DNA of 64,000 bases from Drosophila miranda (taxonomy: Eukaryota; Arthropoda; Insecta; Diptera; Drosophilidae), in assembly GCF_003369915.1 (NCBI RefSeq), contig NC_046676.1:14366001-14430000 (forward strand). Reading direction: 5' to 3'. Of this stretch, positions 11,907 through 24,767 are shown one piece after another. The translations under genes were made by a program, and so were the position numbers. Under the pieces are notes generated by a model, which did not search any database, had not been told where the DNA came from, and was given only the letters and a program-made list of their open reading frames with translations. The stretch's first letter is position 1; every line of letters starts with the position of its first letter.

Positions 11907-13472
11907 TACCAGATTTTCTACCTTTGAGGGGGTGGTAAGTGGCATGGCACAACTTATTTCTGCTAGCATGGAAAATGGCAAAACTGTCCGTATAACATTT
12001 TTTGTCCTAATACATATATATATCTAAATACATACATATGACTGAAATATTCGGTTTCTATTTACCTCATTTCCAGTGTTAAATTCGTTTTCTGGGAAAA
12101 TAAAACATACCGTTAGCAAGATTGGCCCAATTTGTTTGAACATACATAATAAATATATGAATTACATACATATATGGATATGTGTTATTATTGACTTTTA
12201 ATTTTTGGATCTCGTTGGACCTTTCTATGGAATGAAAACGAATATTTTAGTATATTTGTAAGGGTCAAACGATATGCATACTTTATGCAAAAGTCACACT
12301 TGTCGCATTGCTGTTTGTCATTGATTCCATTCCGACACGCCACTAATGGGCGACAATTTTTGAGGCAGGCAAATTGCTCTCTTCCTCGTTTGGAGCACAT
12401 CAATTGAAGAGGCGAGAAGTGATTGCGGGGTAGCGCTCTCTGCCACTTCCACTTGTCTGGACCGGACATTCCGTCGGCCAGAGACTCGTATTCCGTGCAT
12501 GTCACGGGCGACGACAACTGCAAACAGGCAGGGAAACCCTAGAATTCCTTTCAATCAATTCCGCAGCATCGAGCACTGGCAGGCACAGGAAGCAGGCGGC
12601 AGGCAGCAGGCAGCCGCAACAAAGAGATGCCCGTGTAGAAAAGAAGTCTGCCACGTGCTAACAGGGCAAACAATCATAACTTTGCTGCATTGGGAATTCG
12701 AAGGAGAATAAAGGAGATTCCTAAGCCCATAGCTGGAGAGGAAAAGGGGAGCCCAGCCCCAGACAATGGCAAACAGTTTGTGGAAACCACAACAATGTGT
12801 GAGGAAAAGAGACTACAATAAAGCTTAAAAAACATTAGCAGCCAAAGATCAAAGACTGTACAGTCCAAGTCTAAGTATGCAGTTTTCGTTGCCACCCAAC
12901 AACAGACTTTAAAGTAAGCTCGATTGGCAGAGCTTTTAAAGCTGTTTTCGCTCTCCCAGCGACAAGTCCGCCCGAAAGTGTGCAGCAGAGGAGTGGGATG
13001 TAGCGCAGGTAAGCTTGAAGTAAACTGCATGTAAAATTGGACAACCCACTCTCTTTCCATCCGCTCTTTTTGAGCTGTGCAACAATGGAAGTACGCAATC
13101 AGTAGCCCCCCTCCGCAAGAGAGTAAAAACTAATCAAAATCCTCAATTGCAAACCTGGAAGGCAGAAATATATTGGCAAGCTCCAATGAGAAAGGGAATT
13201 CAAAGGCAGAGGCAGAGGCAGCGGCAGCTGCAACCGATTTTATGAAATACCCAACTACAATAATTACGAGAAGAATAACCAGAGGGATAGGGCTTCTGGC
13301 ATCCGACAATGATTCAGGGATGAGCGACGGCAAGCTGTCCAGGCAAAGACCTGCAAAGAAAAGAAGAGAAGGACACGCATAGATGCATTCGAAGATAACA
13401 ACAGCAACAATAATAATAATGACTACTACAATGAAAACTAGCCCAGTCCAAGTTTGGAACCTGAGCCTGATC

Positions 13473-13475
<3 letters not shown>

Positions 13476-13517
<42 letters not shown>
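13476..13517 (+). repeat. (CTG)14 trinucleotide repeat
   Basis: Fourteen uninterrupted CTG units, CAG on the other strand. It reads as poly-Leu or poly-Gln in short open frames on either strand, but these frames have no other coding character. It lies in non-coding DNA. Confidence 0.9.
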
Positions 13518-16500
13518 AGGGAGGAGCACGTGAAGATGGCGGTCCAAGGAATTTCAATCACTGACGAAGGCAGCAGCAACTTTGTGATTGCATAACTGCC
13601 GTAGCTGCCCGGGAAAATGCTCTCAGCGGGGGGCCCCTTCTCTACGCAGGTAACTTCCGCTGCAGGCCGGCATTCCCCGGGACAAGTGCATCTCTACGCT
13701 CCATCGCTCCACCGCCGCAGCGTTGGCCTGCAAAATATTCTGTCAAAAACAACAGCAGCACACCGACCGAACAACAAACTCCAGACTCAACTTTTCACAT
13801 CCACATCCGCACCAGTCCCCCCCAAAGGCCGGGCTTTCGCTTTAGCTGTTCTGGCCACACTTTTAGCATGCGTGCGGTTGTCGGGCAGCAGCAGCGGCGG
13901 CAGCAGCAGCGGCGCGGTCAGCAGGTCGACAATGGATCGACCTGGCGGGGAGGGAGGGGGCATTGGTTTTGCGGGGAGACTGCAAAACTGGCAACTGGAA
14001 CTGCTGTCAGAATATTGGCAAAGTTTTCATGTTCGACTCTCAAGTGTGCGGCATCCGGGGAAGGGTTGAGGAAACAGAGTCAAGTAAAAGTGGCAACCAA
14101 GTGTTTATTTTGTGTGCGTGTGAGTGTGTTATACCACAAGAGGCAAGTGGTTGTTTGCCTGTGGTAAATTATTTAAATTGCAAAACACCGGCAAAGAAAC
14201 AACGGGGTCTCTGCAGCTGCAGAAACATTGAATATCTTGGCTCTTTGTCTTTGGGCCACTAATTCAGTTTATTGGTCATCCCCAGACTCCAATCCAATCT
14301 TCATGCCACGCATTATCTTGAGTCTGGAGTCTCATTACTAGAGTAATCCTATTTCTACACCAAAATAAGTAAAAGAACGGGGACCGGGGCCCCAAACGAC
14401 CCCAAACGACAGACGCAATAGTTAAGCATTTAACGACCCTCCTCAAAGCGGGGCGTGTCAAGTGCAGTGCTCCCCAAATCCGCAAAATCCGCAGAACCCT
14501 GAACCCCAGCCCAGCCCGTCCCCACCGAGAAACCCATCTACTTATGGAAGCCAGATTTTCCAGAAATTACTTTAAACTGTTTACACTTTGTGTCACTGGC
14601 TGCCGGCGCCGAAATACCGTTCTCCTCCCACATTTTTGGCAAAGGAAAACTTTGCTTTACATTTGCCAAGTAATTTTCACGAAAAATCATTTTCATTTCC
14701 GTCGAAATCTCTGTGCGAAAGCCCCTACCACGTGCATGTGGGTGTGTGCGCGCCATTTTGACACTTAATTATTTCAATTGAGGCTGCCGTCCTACGCGAG
14801 AGACAGGACAGGAGACAGGGGACAGGGAACAGGGAACTGGAACAGGATCCTTCTTCATCCAGAGAATTCCCAGTTCTCGTTGAGTGTCTTTTGTTATGTG
14901 GCCATCCAGGGCGAAGGGGAAAAGGGACAGGGAAAGCGGCATGCTTTTTATAGTAGCACATTTTACCTTTTTTTTTCCATCGCTCCCATTTCCCATCCCC
15001 ATCCCCATCCCCAACACCCTATCGTGTGTGCATCTCGTTAACAGCTTTTTACAATATATATACACTGCCACAGACAATCCCGTACATGTGGAGAGAGATG
15101 TGAAATGGTAGCGAGGCTTTGTCTCATTGCCGCTTTTGTCTGATGATTTTGTCGCAGTCTCATTTACAATATTTGCCCCCCTGCTAACGGGGCGAACAAC
15201 AAATGAAATCAGCATTAGCTGCATTGGGCGTTTATTTGGGTTCAGCCGAAAGCCAGACCCGGACCAGGACCCGGACCCGGACCCTAGCCAGATGTAAACC
15301 CAAAGCCAGAGCCCCAGCCAGACGACAGCCGACACATCGTACAATGCCCCAGGACCGCAAACGATAAAGCAAATCACTGCAAACCATTACCATTCCAATC
15401 CAAATCTTTTCTCGCTCCACGACATGGTCGAAGCTCTGATACTCTAATCAGAAATGAGCCCTCACAGACATCCCTGATAATTAGGTTGATTTGATAGTGC
15501 AATTCCTCAGAGATTATGGGACTATATACTATCCGACATGTGTTGGTCCTTCAGCAGTGCAACAGAGTATCCATCAAGCGATCGGACGAGGTTTTTTAAC
15601 AGTTTTAAATAAAATTGAATGCGATTGCGATGCGAATTACATTTTGCGGCATTGTTCCCCATCGAAATGGAGCCGAATCCGACTAGGTAAAGGCCGGCAG
15701 ACAATGACTGGGAGCTGGGAGCTGGAGGCTGGAGGCCGGAGACATGTGAGGCGAGGACGCAGGACTAAAGTGACATTTGTCCTACCCTCCCCCCAGCAGA
15801 TTGTCGAGGCAAATTTACAAGAACCCTAACCAAATTGAGGGCGTGGCCGCACACAAAAGACAATTGAAGTTAATGTGCGCCCAAACACTTGCCACGCCCG
15901 CTGCCGCACGACCACACAGCCACCGGCCACATCCTGGGTGGGTTGCGGGGGGTGGGGGGGGCTGCTGGCCATTCGGTTTTGGTATTTTACTTTGGGATTA
16001 TTTTGTGATTTATGCGGTCTTCGAGTTGACATGCAGATTTAGATTAGGAGCCCAGGCTCTGGTCGAAGGACATCTCTACTCAGCTCCCTGGCAAATGGAA
16101 TGCAGCAGCACGCGCATAAATCTGCTCGGTTTCGGGTGGGGAGGGCGGCCTCTGTGGCGTATGAGTGATATTTTAGTTTCCTCGTTTTGCGGTTGCCATT
16201 TTGTGTGAGGCATTAAAAGATTTTGGACTTCCGTTGGTCTGCACTGGTTCTTCGTGCTGTGTTCTCTGCGTTTTCTCTCCCACCAAAGACGGAGCATATA
16301 CAACAGGGATTTACCATTAAAGCAAATTAAATGTCTCGTCTCAGCTCTGTCAAGGAGCGGAAGGAGGAGCCAGCGACTCCTGTGGCGACTAGCCGGACAG
16401 CTGGCGATAAAAGTTTAATTAATTATATGGCCACTGAGTGATTTTGGTTTATTGTATCCGCATTTGATTAGCCCCCATTGGCGGCCTGCATATTTATCAT

Positions 16501-17010
16501 TCGGCCATTGGCTAATTAATTTGGCCAGGTCTAAGCTGGCCCTAGAAGAACTGACGTCAGCGCCTGCCTGCAGTGGCCCAGGCTTGGCAGGGACATGGTC
16601 CTATTTGGTAGCTTGTTAACTTTCTTCTTCCACCAGCAATTTGGTATAAATATTTGTAATGGTTTTTTCCTTCCGTCGCGACGATGTCCCTCCGTCCCTC
16701 TCGAACGGGTCAATGAAAAGCAATCATTCGCACAATTAGAAATCGTACTTAATATCAAATTGCTTGCAATTACCAAGCATTTTAGTGCCACAACAGAGGA
16801 CCCGGACAATATAATGGAACAACACATGAGACTCTCTCTCACACATGCAGGAACAGTGACACAGACACTGGTCTCCCAGCCTGGCCGGCTCAAGCCACAA
16901 GCCAGGCACCAGCACCAGCCACAACAATAACAACGATAACAGAATGTGCCACAACAAGAGAGACAAGAGCCAGGCCAAGGGAGACAGTCCGGACGGACCT
17001 CAACTCGACT

Positions 17011-17050
17011 CGAGTCGAGTCGAGTCGAGTCGAGTCAAGGCGAGTCAAGG
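17011..17050 (+). repeat. (CGAGT)n pentanucleotide repeat
   Basis: Six head-to-tail CGAGT units, with diverged copies (CAAGGCGAGT) continuing to 17050. Non-coding. Confidence 0.85.
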
Positions 17051-18113
17051 CATTTGCCATCGACTGAATTTGACTTAAAAATGGGCAAAAAATTGCGGCA
17101 ATTAAAGTGGCAAATTGTCTCGAAGAGGCAGGCGTTCGATGTTCTCTGCCATTGTCATGCCACAGCCCTTATTCCCCTTCCCCTCCCCTCTCCATTATCC
17201 TCCTGTTGCTGATATTTCGCATTGTGAAATGGAGCCTTAAATGAGTTTTCTGTTGACTTCGTATGGGGGTTTTCTGTGTCCGCTCTCCGCTCTCCGGCTC
17301 TCCGGCAGTCTCCTATCTTCATTTCAATTTTGATTGAAAACCCTTTTAAATGCCGGGCCTTGGGTCATTAATGGGGAAAACAGAGAAATAAAATTAAATG
17401 CTTCGCTTTTATGCTGGAGATTTATAATAGCGTCCGTCTGTCCCTCTGTCAGCCCGTCGCCCCAACTCCCGCATTAAAAGAATCCACCTTCTTTCGATGC
17501 GAAAATTTATGCTCTCAGTTCGGGCCAAGGCGAAGCACTCTCATAGATTTCGTTGCCCAGTTTGCATCTGTTATCTGGCTTGATTTTTATGTGCATCTCC
17601 CTGGCCAAGATTAGCCCCTGAAATATGGCCACGAAGCTCTTGGACCCTCACTTAAAGGCAAAGTCAAGACGCAGCTGCATCTGCCGATTCTATCAGCACC
17701 CGAATCTCAATTAACATAATTCACCTAGTCCGAAAGGAAGCAGGGGCCCCCCCCCTCCACTCCCCCACTCATAAACTAACAGTTTCTGGAGGAATTGTCG
17801 CCCCCAGATAGCAGGGCAGCGTATGGCAGAGGGCTACTTCCCCGAAAACAGGAGCCGAATCAAGACCCGGACATGAGCTCAGGTCGGGCGACAGACAGAG
17901 GGCCGTGGTATAGTGACAGGGGATAGGGATAAAGAGGGGGCGCCCCAGCTCATCTGCTTGGGGAGCTATCGGTGAATGGAGTGGATGGAGTTCGCTCATT
18001 GTCAAAGTGGAAATTGTGTTCATAAATCAGAAACTGTCGCACATGTGTGACACCCTAAAAGTCCCCATATTCGCCCTCTCTTACCGGTAGTTACCCCCTC
18101 TCTCTCACTCACG

Positions 18114-18115
<2 letters not shown>

Positions 18116-18153
<38 letters not shown>
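18116..18153 (+). repeat. (CT)n microsatellite
   Basis: Nineteen CT units, i.e. (GA)n on the minus strand, preceded by CTCTCTCACTCACGCC. Blocks of GGCCT (18236-18258) and TGGTC (18298-18320) follow within 200 bases, making a cluster of simple repeats. Confidence 0.9.
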
Positions 18154-18156
<3 letters not shown>

Positions 18157-19417
18157 CTCTGTGGCCCACTGTTTATTGTGTTGTCAATTTGCTGCGCTCG
18201 TTGGCTTTCGGGCTGCGATGGCGTAATTAGATTTCGGCCTGGCCTGGCCTGGCCTGGTCGGAATGGTCCGGGAGATGGTTTTGGAGATGGTTTCTGGTCC
18301 AGTCTGGTCTGGTCTGGTCTGGGATGGGATGGGTTTGGGGAAACAAACCACGAAACGGGAAGTGTCAGACAATTAAGGCAACGTTCGACCAGGAGGGAGA
18401 TCCTGCTCTGGCCTGGCCTGGCCTGCCCGATAAAGGAAGCAACGAATGAGTCTATTAAAATTTACTCGCATCGATCGCTATCGATGCGGCTGCCGTCTGG
18501 GGTAATTTCCTCAAAACCAAATGACCAACTGTCCAAGTTTTAAAACCGACCGCAGAGTAAAACCAATTCAAAGGCAATTAACTGGAAGGCTTTATCGTAG
18601 GCTGGCCATTGTCAAAACTGGAACATCGGATCCATCGGGCAACCAGTTGCCGGAGAGCGTCAACAGACACACATTTGGCCAAACAATTGTTGCCTCTGAT
18701 TCAGGCCTAGACTGGAAGTTGAAGTCACTTAGTTTGTTGGTTAAACTTCCGCAAGAAATGCGACAACAACAACAACAGCGGGACTGCAGCCGGGGCTGGA
18801 GTTGCAGATGGAGATGGCGACTGCATCCGCAATGCAACTTTCGGTGTGAGATTTCCGCCTATTGCAACGACAGTCACCCCCCTACACACGGGGGCAGAGT
18901 GCGGGTGCAAGGCAACTTCTGGCGCATCTTCCCTCTATGTGTGGCTCAATTTATTACGAGATTGTGAATCTCCGCCACGATTACAGCAATTATGTGGCTT
19001 TTGGGGGGGGGGGCTCCGACTATGTCTCCGTCTCTTGGCACAGTGCCCGACGAGGGAGGGCCCCAGGGGCGGAGCTTTAGCCTCGCTTATACCATTTTCC
19101 CCCTCTAATAACTCAATTTCAACACCAACCCAAACAGCGCCAGCCTGCCTGCAGCCCCACAAGCAAATGTGAAAGTGCCAAAGTCAGTCGCCGCCACTCA
19201 TCGCCAAAAATTTCCTTTAATCGTCGCTGCCGCACCATCGAATTGAATTGAGACTTGGGTAAAGCCAGAGATGTGGCCGAAGATAAAAGACTACAGATTC
19301 CACCGCGGATACAGCCTGAGCAGCAGTTCCATGCCTGATGCGATGCACTCGAATAGATATGTCCCAGCCTCAGCCTCAGCCGAAAGCGCAGCTTCCAGCC
19401 TCAACTTCAACCTCAGC

Positions 19418-19450
19418 CATGGAGCTGGAGCTGGAGCTGGAGCTGGAGCT
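19418..19450 (+). repeat. (GGAGCT)n hexamer repeat
   Basis: Five near-perfect GGAGCT units. This is one of several short hexamer arrays in the window; others are GGTCT(C/T) at 22206-22250, CCACTG at 31436-31503 and TGGTGC near 32843-32870. Confidence 0.85.
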
Positions 19451-21110
19451 GTCTGGGATTGGTGGCAATAAAAATAATTTGTCAGCTACTTCATCAGCCG
19501 CGGCGCGTGCGTGACAGTCGAGGAGCGCGTGCTGTGGATCCCGTGGTCTCTGTGGCTGCCGCTGCTGCTGCTGCAGCCTGTTGCACAACGTCTCCAGTTG
19601 AACTTTCACATGGGGGCTCCCCGGAACCCCTGCCCGCATGGGGGTTTGTCTAGTAGTTGGCCAAATTCTTCCTATAAATCACATAATCCCAGACCAGAGC
19701 CAGACCCAGGCTGTGCACTCTCATAGGAAATGCGTGGAAATGCATTTCGCTCGTTTGGCATTAATAAATTAATTATACAACCATGACGGCAGCCGGGCTC
19801 AGCCTCAGCCGCACGCACAAGATAATCAACTTAAATTAACACAAAAAACCAAAAACAAAAAATCAAAAAACCAAAAAAAAACTTAAAAGACATAAAACAC
19901 TTGAGCATTTTTGTCATGAGCCACAATAACAAATATTGTGCAAAAGTTGATGGTCAAAAGTTGGCGTCTGGTGAAGTGGCCAAAGCCATGGCCAAAAAAG
20001 CTGCTCCAAGAGGCAGACACGTTCAAAGGCAAACAGCAAACGAGAAGGGGAAGGGGAAGGGGAAAACCAACAGCTCGAGATGGTCGAAGATGGGATGCCC
20101 TCTTCGAACAATCTCGAGAGCAGAGTCCATGTGGGTCTCGCCTTTGAACTTTCTCTGCGGAGAGTCTTTTCCATATTTCTATCTAACCTCGGGCTAATCC
20201 CCGAATCGACTTCCTTCTGGGCGTTACAAACTGAATCGCCCGCTCACTATCCCCACCCTGCGCTCACACAACAGCAGTCTCCAGCGAAAAGAGAAATATG
20301 AGAAATGCAAGAGCCCCTGTCTGCCTGAGTCTGGCGGGAAATGCATGGGGGAAAATACAGGGAAAAGCAAACTGGCTGGATGTCGCTGCGAAAAACGGCG
20401 AGGCGAACACACACAAAACTCAAGTGGCGCGAAAATTCGAGGCACAGTTGCAACAGCAGCGCGCAAGCGTGCGGTTTTCCCTCCACAGTTTTCCACAGCC
20501 GAAAATAAAAGCAGCAGCAGGAAAAACCAACGAAAACTCAACTCAAATTAAAAGTCGCATTAAATAAATGAGAAACGGGCAAGGACGAGGACGAGGACTA
20601 CGGCGAGGACTACGACGGGAAGCAAGTTTAAACAAAACTCAAAGCAAAAGTTAAATTGAATAGACAAAAGTTTCTGTTTCCGTATTTTTTTTTTGAATGC
20701 GTACTATAAAAATATATTTCACAAAGATCCTGGCAATCAATTATTTAAAAGTGCCTCCTAAGTGGAATACTAAATGAATATAAATTGATTCAAACTACAG
20801 ATACAAAACGAGTGACAAGGGAACATGGTAGTTTTATATACTGAATAAAGCAATATATGTACATGCATGCAGCAATAATTGAAAGCCATACCACAAACGC
20901 CTCGGCTGCGAAAGATTTCACGAGATATTTTTGCATAAAGAAATATCAGCCAGAGAAAGAAATTGAACAACAATTGCAAATTAAGCTGCCACATTTCGTG
21001 CTGCCACAGCGTGCAACGTGCTGCCTGCCAAGGGGCAACGAGACGCCTCATTTGCCTGACTCGCCTCACTTGAACTTCCGGCGACGCAACCGACCCGCAA
21101 CCGAAGGAAA

Positions 21111-21143
21111 ATGGCCATCTCTGATGTCGGCTCCACCTTAATG
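21111..21143 (+). other. Candidate first coding exon of Cpr50Ca (alternative A)
   Basis: ATG in a good Drosophila start context (AAGGAAAATGG) opens an 11-codon frame, MAISDVGSTLM, that ends exactly at a consensus donor GTAAGT (21144-21149), phase 0. Joined to the exon at 24768 it would extend the hydrophobic stretch LLLVVAGLGLAKA into a full signal peptide. The Asp in the leader is unusual. It competes with the candidate at 22418-22444. Confidence 0.3.
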
Positions 21144-21345
21144 GTAAGTCCAAGAGTATGAGAGGGGAGATGGGGGAGAGGGTCATCATTCAGATTCCGA
21201 AATTTTAATATAAATAACAGACAACTGCAAATTCAACCGAGGCGTGAAAACAACAAGCGCCAAAAGCCCCAGACGAGAGGAAAAGCGCGAAAAAGTGTCT
21301 GCCATTGAAGTGTGTTTCACGCCCTGGCCAGGAAATGGACCACTC

Positions 21346-21376
21346 CCAACCATACCATACCATACCATACCATACC
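21346..21376 (+). repeat. (CATAC)n pentanucleotide repeat
   Basis: Six consecutive CATAC units in non-coding DNA upstream of Cpr50Ca. Confidence 0.85.
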
Positions 21377-22205
21377 CGTTCATTCGCACGCACATTTCGT
21401 GAATAATTCGTGAATAATTCTCATTTATTTTCGGTTTCGTTGTACGTTTTTTACATGCCTGCTCCCTGGCACTTGAACTTCAATTAGCAGCCGCCTTGCC
21501 GCCCCTCCGACAGCATTTTAATTGCCGTTCATAAAAATCACCATTTGAATGCGAATACTTCAAATGTTTTCCACTGCATTTGATTGGATTTCATGCCGTT
21601 TTCGCTGGCTTGGAAAATATGTTACGCAATTCGGGGGCTTCGGCGTGCGGTTTGGGCGGTGCGGAAAGAAAAAGAAAACACACTCGCCATTGAAGTGGAT
21701 ATTATGATTTTTTATGACCTCGACTGCATGGAGAGCCTTCCATTTAACGGTTATCTAACAGTTAGTCAAAAGCAAAGACGGGGAGTCGGGGAATCGGAAT
21801 TGGAATCCCGTATCCCACTGCCAAACGAAAGGAAAACACATTTGCCATCGAAACGGGAAATTTGCAATTTAAGTGGATGGAAAAAAGTTTGCGGCCATTT
21901 CAGGCATTTCTTTTGAGTGCGATGGTTTTCCTTGTGGCCAAGGAAGTTCCACTCTGCCACTGCCCCCCCACTCTTTCCACACTTTCACAGTCTTTTATTG
22001 CATGTGCATTGAACTTGACTCTTTCTGTGTGGAGGGGGGCGGACTGCCATATACTGTATCTGAAAAACCAAACTGGTTCTTACCGCCACTGCCATTGCCG
22101 CTGCCACACCCCCGCCCAGTCACTGCCGTTGCATGCCAGCCAACAATTAGCTCAAGCTGTGCCTTTTTGCCAGCTCCATTTTGCTGGCCTTGTGTCTTGA
22201 CTTGC

Positions 22206-22250
22206 TCTCGGTCTCGGTCTCGGTCTTGGTCTTGGTCTTGGTCTCGGTCT
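22206..22250 (+). repeat. (GGTCTC/GGTCTT)n hexamer repeat
   Basis: About seven hexamer units in which GGTCTC and GGTCTT alternate in blocks. The array is in non-coding DNA upstream of Cpr50Ca, about 170 bases before one candidate first exon. Confidence 0.85.
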
Positions 22251-22417
22251 GTCCGAGACTCCCCCATACCAAAAGTGTGCAACGTTTTTCCGCTTTGTTG
22301 CATGCAACAGCAGCAGCAGAGGAGGAAGCTGTAAGCGCATATTGAGGCTAACAATTATACAAACTTGTGGCCAAACAGCAATTACAGCCAGTAAATGAAG
22401 CCACCTGCTCGGATCGA

Positions 22418-22444
22418 ATGAAAAGCAGCAGCAAGAATCCTAGA
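22418..22444 (+). other. Candidate first coding exon of Cpr50Ca (alternative B)
   Basis: ATG starts a nine-codon frame, MKSSSKNPR, ending exactly at a consensus donor GTAAGT (22445-22450), phase 0. Spliced to 24768 it gives MKSSSKNPR plus LLLVVAGLGLAKA, a textbook signal peptide with a basic start and an AKA cleavage site. A tiny upstream frame (ATG at 22395, TGA at 22419-22421) overlaps it. I slightly prefer it over alternative A on protein grounds; neither is proved. Confidence 0.35.
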
Positions 22445-24767
22445 GTAAGTCAAACAAGTGCGGGACGGCAGTTGTTTTTCCTAGAATTTATTTCATAATT
22501 ATTGCAGCCCCAGAAAATAGTTTTGGGTTCAACAAATAAAATTCCAAAATAATTTTAAAATAAATAGTCAAACTTTAATTGGGACTGTTGCTTCTTTTCG
22601 GCAAATAATGAATTTCAATTTAGAAACTGAAGGGGAAACCGAAGTGGAATAGATAGAGGGCTTCGTGGGGAGATCTTTTTCTTGGCTTGTGCCATAAAAA
22701 AATTGTTAACTAGTTGCCAGAGCACTTTTAAAGCCATAAAATCCGCCAGAACAGCAGTGCAGCAGCCCAGCACCAGGGAAAAACAGGGAAAATAGCAACA
22801 AAATTTTATTGTAGTTTTCTATTGAATTTTAAAACGATTCTTGCGCGTGTCCCGCTGCAAAATGAAAAGACATTTCCAAGCGGAATAAAACGAACACCTC
22901 GTCCCCCTCAAGTATCGCAGCACCCGCAGCCGCCACCCAAGTGTTAAATAGAAAACACATAAAATTTTATGCACCACATAGTGGCAGGAGCCCACGGGGT
23001 GGCAGGGGGGTTACGTGGAGAATGAGGGCGTGCACGAGGAAACTGCAGTTCTCGCCTCATCCAACAAGTGGGGCAGCCACAGCAACGTGCCCCCCCCACA
23101 TTTTTATCCCAGGCTCGTAGGCTCAGAAGGAGCCTGGTGGGGGGGTCGGGTGTGGAGTGGGCCTTGGCTCTGCCACCGGGTTAGAGGCACGATGGCCTGG
23201 TTGGCTGGCTGAGTACAGTTCATAAAAATTCACTCGGGCGCACTTTTAACGGCCGTTAAATGTTTACGCGGTTGCATTTTTAACGACCGTTGACAGTTCA
23301 TTTGGATTTAGCCGTAACTGGATGGCTGGCTGGCTCTTGGCTGCTAAATGGCTGCTTCTGGTGCTGCTGCGGGGCAGGAGATAAGCCAGCTCCCAACTGC
23401 TGGGAGCTGGCCCCCCGGCGGTATGGATCACAAATGAAGCCATTTTGCCGAAGGGAATTGAATTACTTTATCAACTGCCAGAGGAGAAGCGAAACGTTTA
23501 GATGTTGACTCCAGGCCACACGGATATTAGTTCAAAATTTTATTTTTTTCTAAGAATTTAAGGATGCCCAGGAAGAAAAGTTCTGAAGATCTAAAAATAT
23601 ATACCAACAACTACGCCCCGAGAACAGAAGTTCTAAAAAGAAAGTGTTTGCACTTTTCATTTTGACATTAAAATGAAAAATATTTGATTTAAATATTTTC
23701 CATATACAAAATAGACATAATTCCTATTTTATTTAATATTTCTATATTTATTTTACATTTTTGTATATTTCGATTAAATGTGGGTCGCTTTATACAGACT
23801 TTTGAATACAGCTGCCTTTAAATTTAATGTGAATTTAATTTAATTTCCTATTGTATTTAAAAAGGAGTATTTAATTTAAATACGGGTGTCTGAGGGTATT
23901 ATTTGGAATGGGAATTGGTCAAATAATTATACTTTTTAGGCTGGAAAAGTTTAAATAAGTTTTAGACTGCTACTGACTTGGCTATAAGAATAGCACCAAA
24001 GATAAACCCCTTTTGGTACTCTTTCACAATTCCATAAGGTATGTTATGATATACTTCATCTACGGACCAGTCCATCAGTACAGTAGTACTTCGTTATTTT
24101 ATCGTACACCCGAGAAGTAGCTTCCAGCGAAACTGCATTCTGTCCCGCAGAAAGCCTTGTAGCCTGCTGCTCCTTAATGCCTTTCATTAATCCCATACAA
24201 CATCTCATTATCGCGGAATCCATCGCGAAATGTAAGCCAATGGATAATGGATAAGTTGCCGTTGCATCACCGAAGCCAAAGCCGAAGCCGAACCAATCCC
24301 AATACCCACACCATAATTGGAGTTACGTAAATCGAGAGAAGTGCAAGAGAAATGCAATTGAATTCGAGCAGAGGAGACGCTTGGCAATAAGTTTAATGGC
24401 CATAAAAGCCAAGCCACGGCACAAGTTCAACCTGTTGACGTGAAAGTGGTTGCATGAATGGACAGAGAGACAGACAGTGAGGCACCAAGCTGTAGTGGCG
24501 ACTTCGATGGGGCGTCCGACCAAAAGGCCGAGCGCGTGCGCAACTCGTTTTACTATGTCCGAACTGAGAATCGACCAGAGTCCAGTTCCAGTTCCAGTTC
24601 CAGTCGCTGTGGCTCTGGCAAAAGAGACTCTTTTTTTGGTTAGATGGAAAGTGAAAGTGTTGGCCGCAGCAGTTGGGGACGACTGGATTATTTATGGGTC
24701 TGGGGGCGGTTCCCCGAGATCCTGCAGAGATGTTTCTCATGTAATTGATGGATCTTTGTCTTTCCAG
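22445..24767 (+). other. Interval before the first certain Cpr50Ca exon
   Basis: If either candidate first exon is right, this is intron 1 of Cpr50Ca. No coding exon is seen. It contains the AACGGCCGTT palindromes (23245-23292), an AT-rich block at 23530-23900 sharing the 12-mer ACACCCGTATTT (minus strand, about 23878-23889) with the repeat at 40514-40818, and short hexamer runs (GTTCCA near 24581-24605). The branch and acceptor side (TTTGTCTTTCCAG, ending 24767) is strong. Confidence 0.5.
23245..23292 (+). promoter_or_regulatory. Palindromic AACGGCCGTT site with a second diverged copy
   Basis: TTTAACGGCCGTTAAA (23245-23260) is a perfect 16-base palindrome. Thirty-three bases downstream TTTTAACGACCGTTGAC repeats it with one change in each half. 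Each half site has the AACNG form of a Myb recognition element. The pair lies about 1.5 kb upstream of the first certain exon of Cpr50Ca. Regulatory use is an inference. Confidence 0.35.

Larger units (their letters stand above)
8536..21110. other. Long non-coding interval between the first gene and Cpr50Ca
   Basis: I see no coding gene here. Open frames up to about 200 codons exist on both strands but have simple-repeat or erratic composition and no recognisable motif. The interval carries many microsatellites and two TATA-like sites on the + strand. CTATAAAAG at 10376-10384 has TCACC about 25 bases downstream. TATAAAAT at 10820-10827 precedes a possible untranslated exon that ends at a GTAAGT donor at 10947. 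Either could serve a distant promoter or a non-coding RNA, but nothing confirms it. The interval probably holds regulatory DNA for the flanking cuticle genes. Confidence 0.45.

Noticed and set aside
13617..14069. Plus-strand 150-codon frame
   Set aside because: Starts in GC-rich sequence and becomes Ser/Gly repeats from GGC/AGC runs; no domain and no codon-use support.
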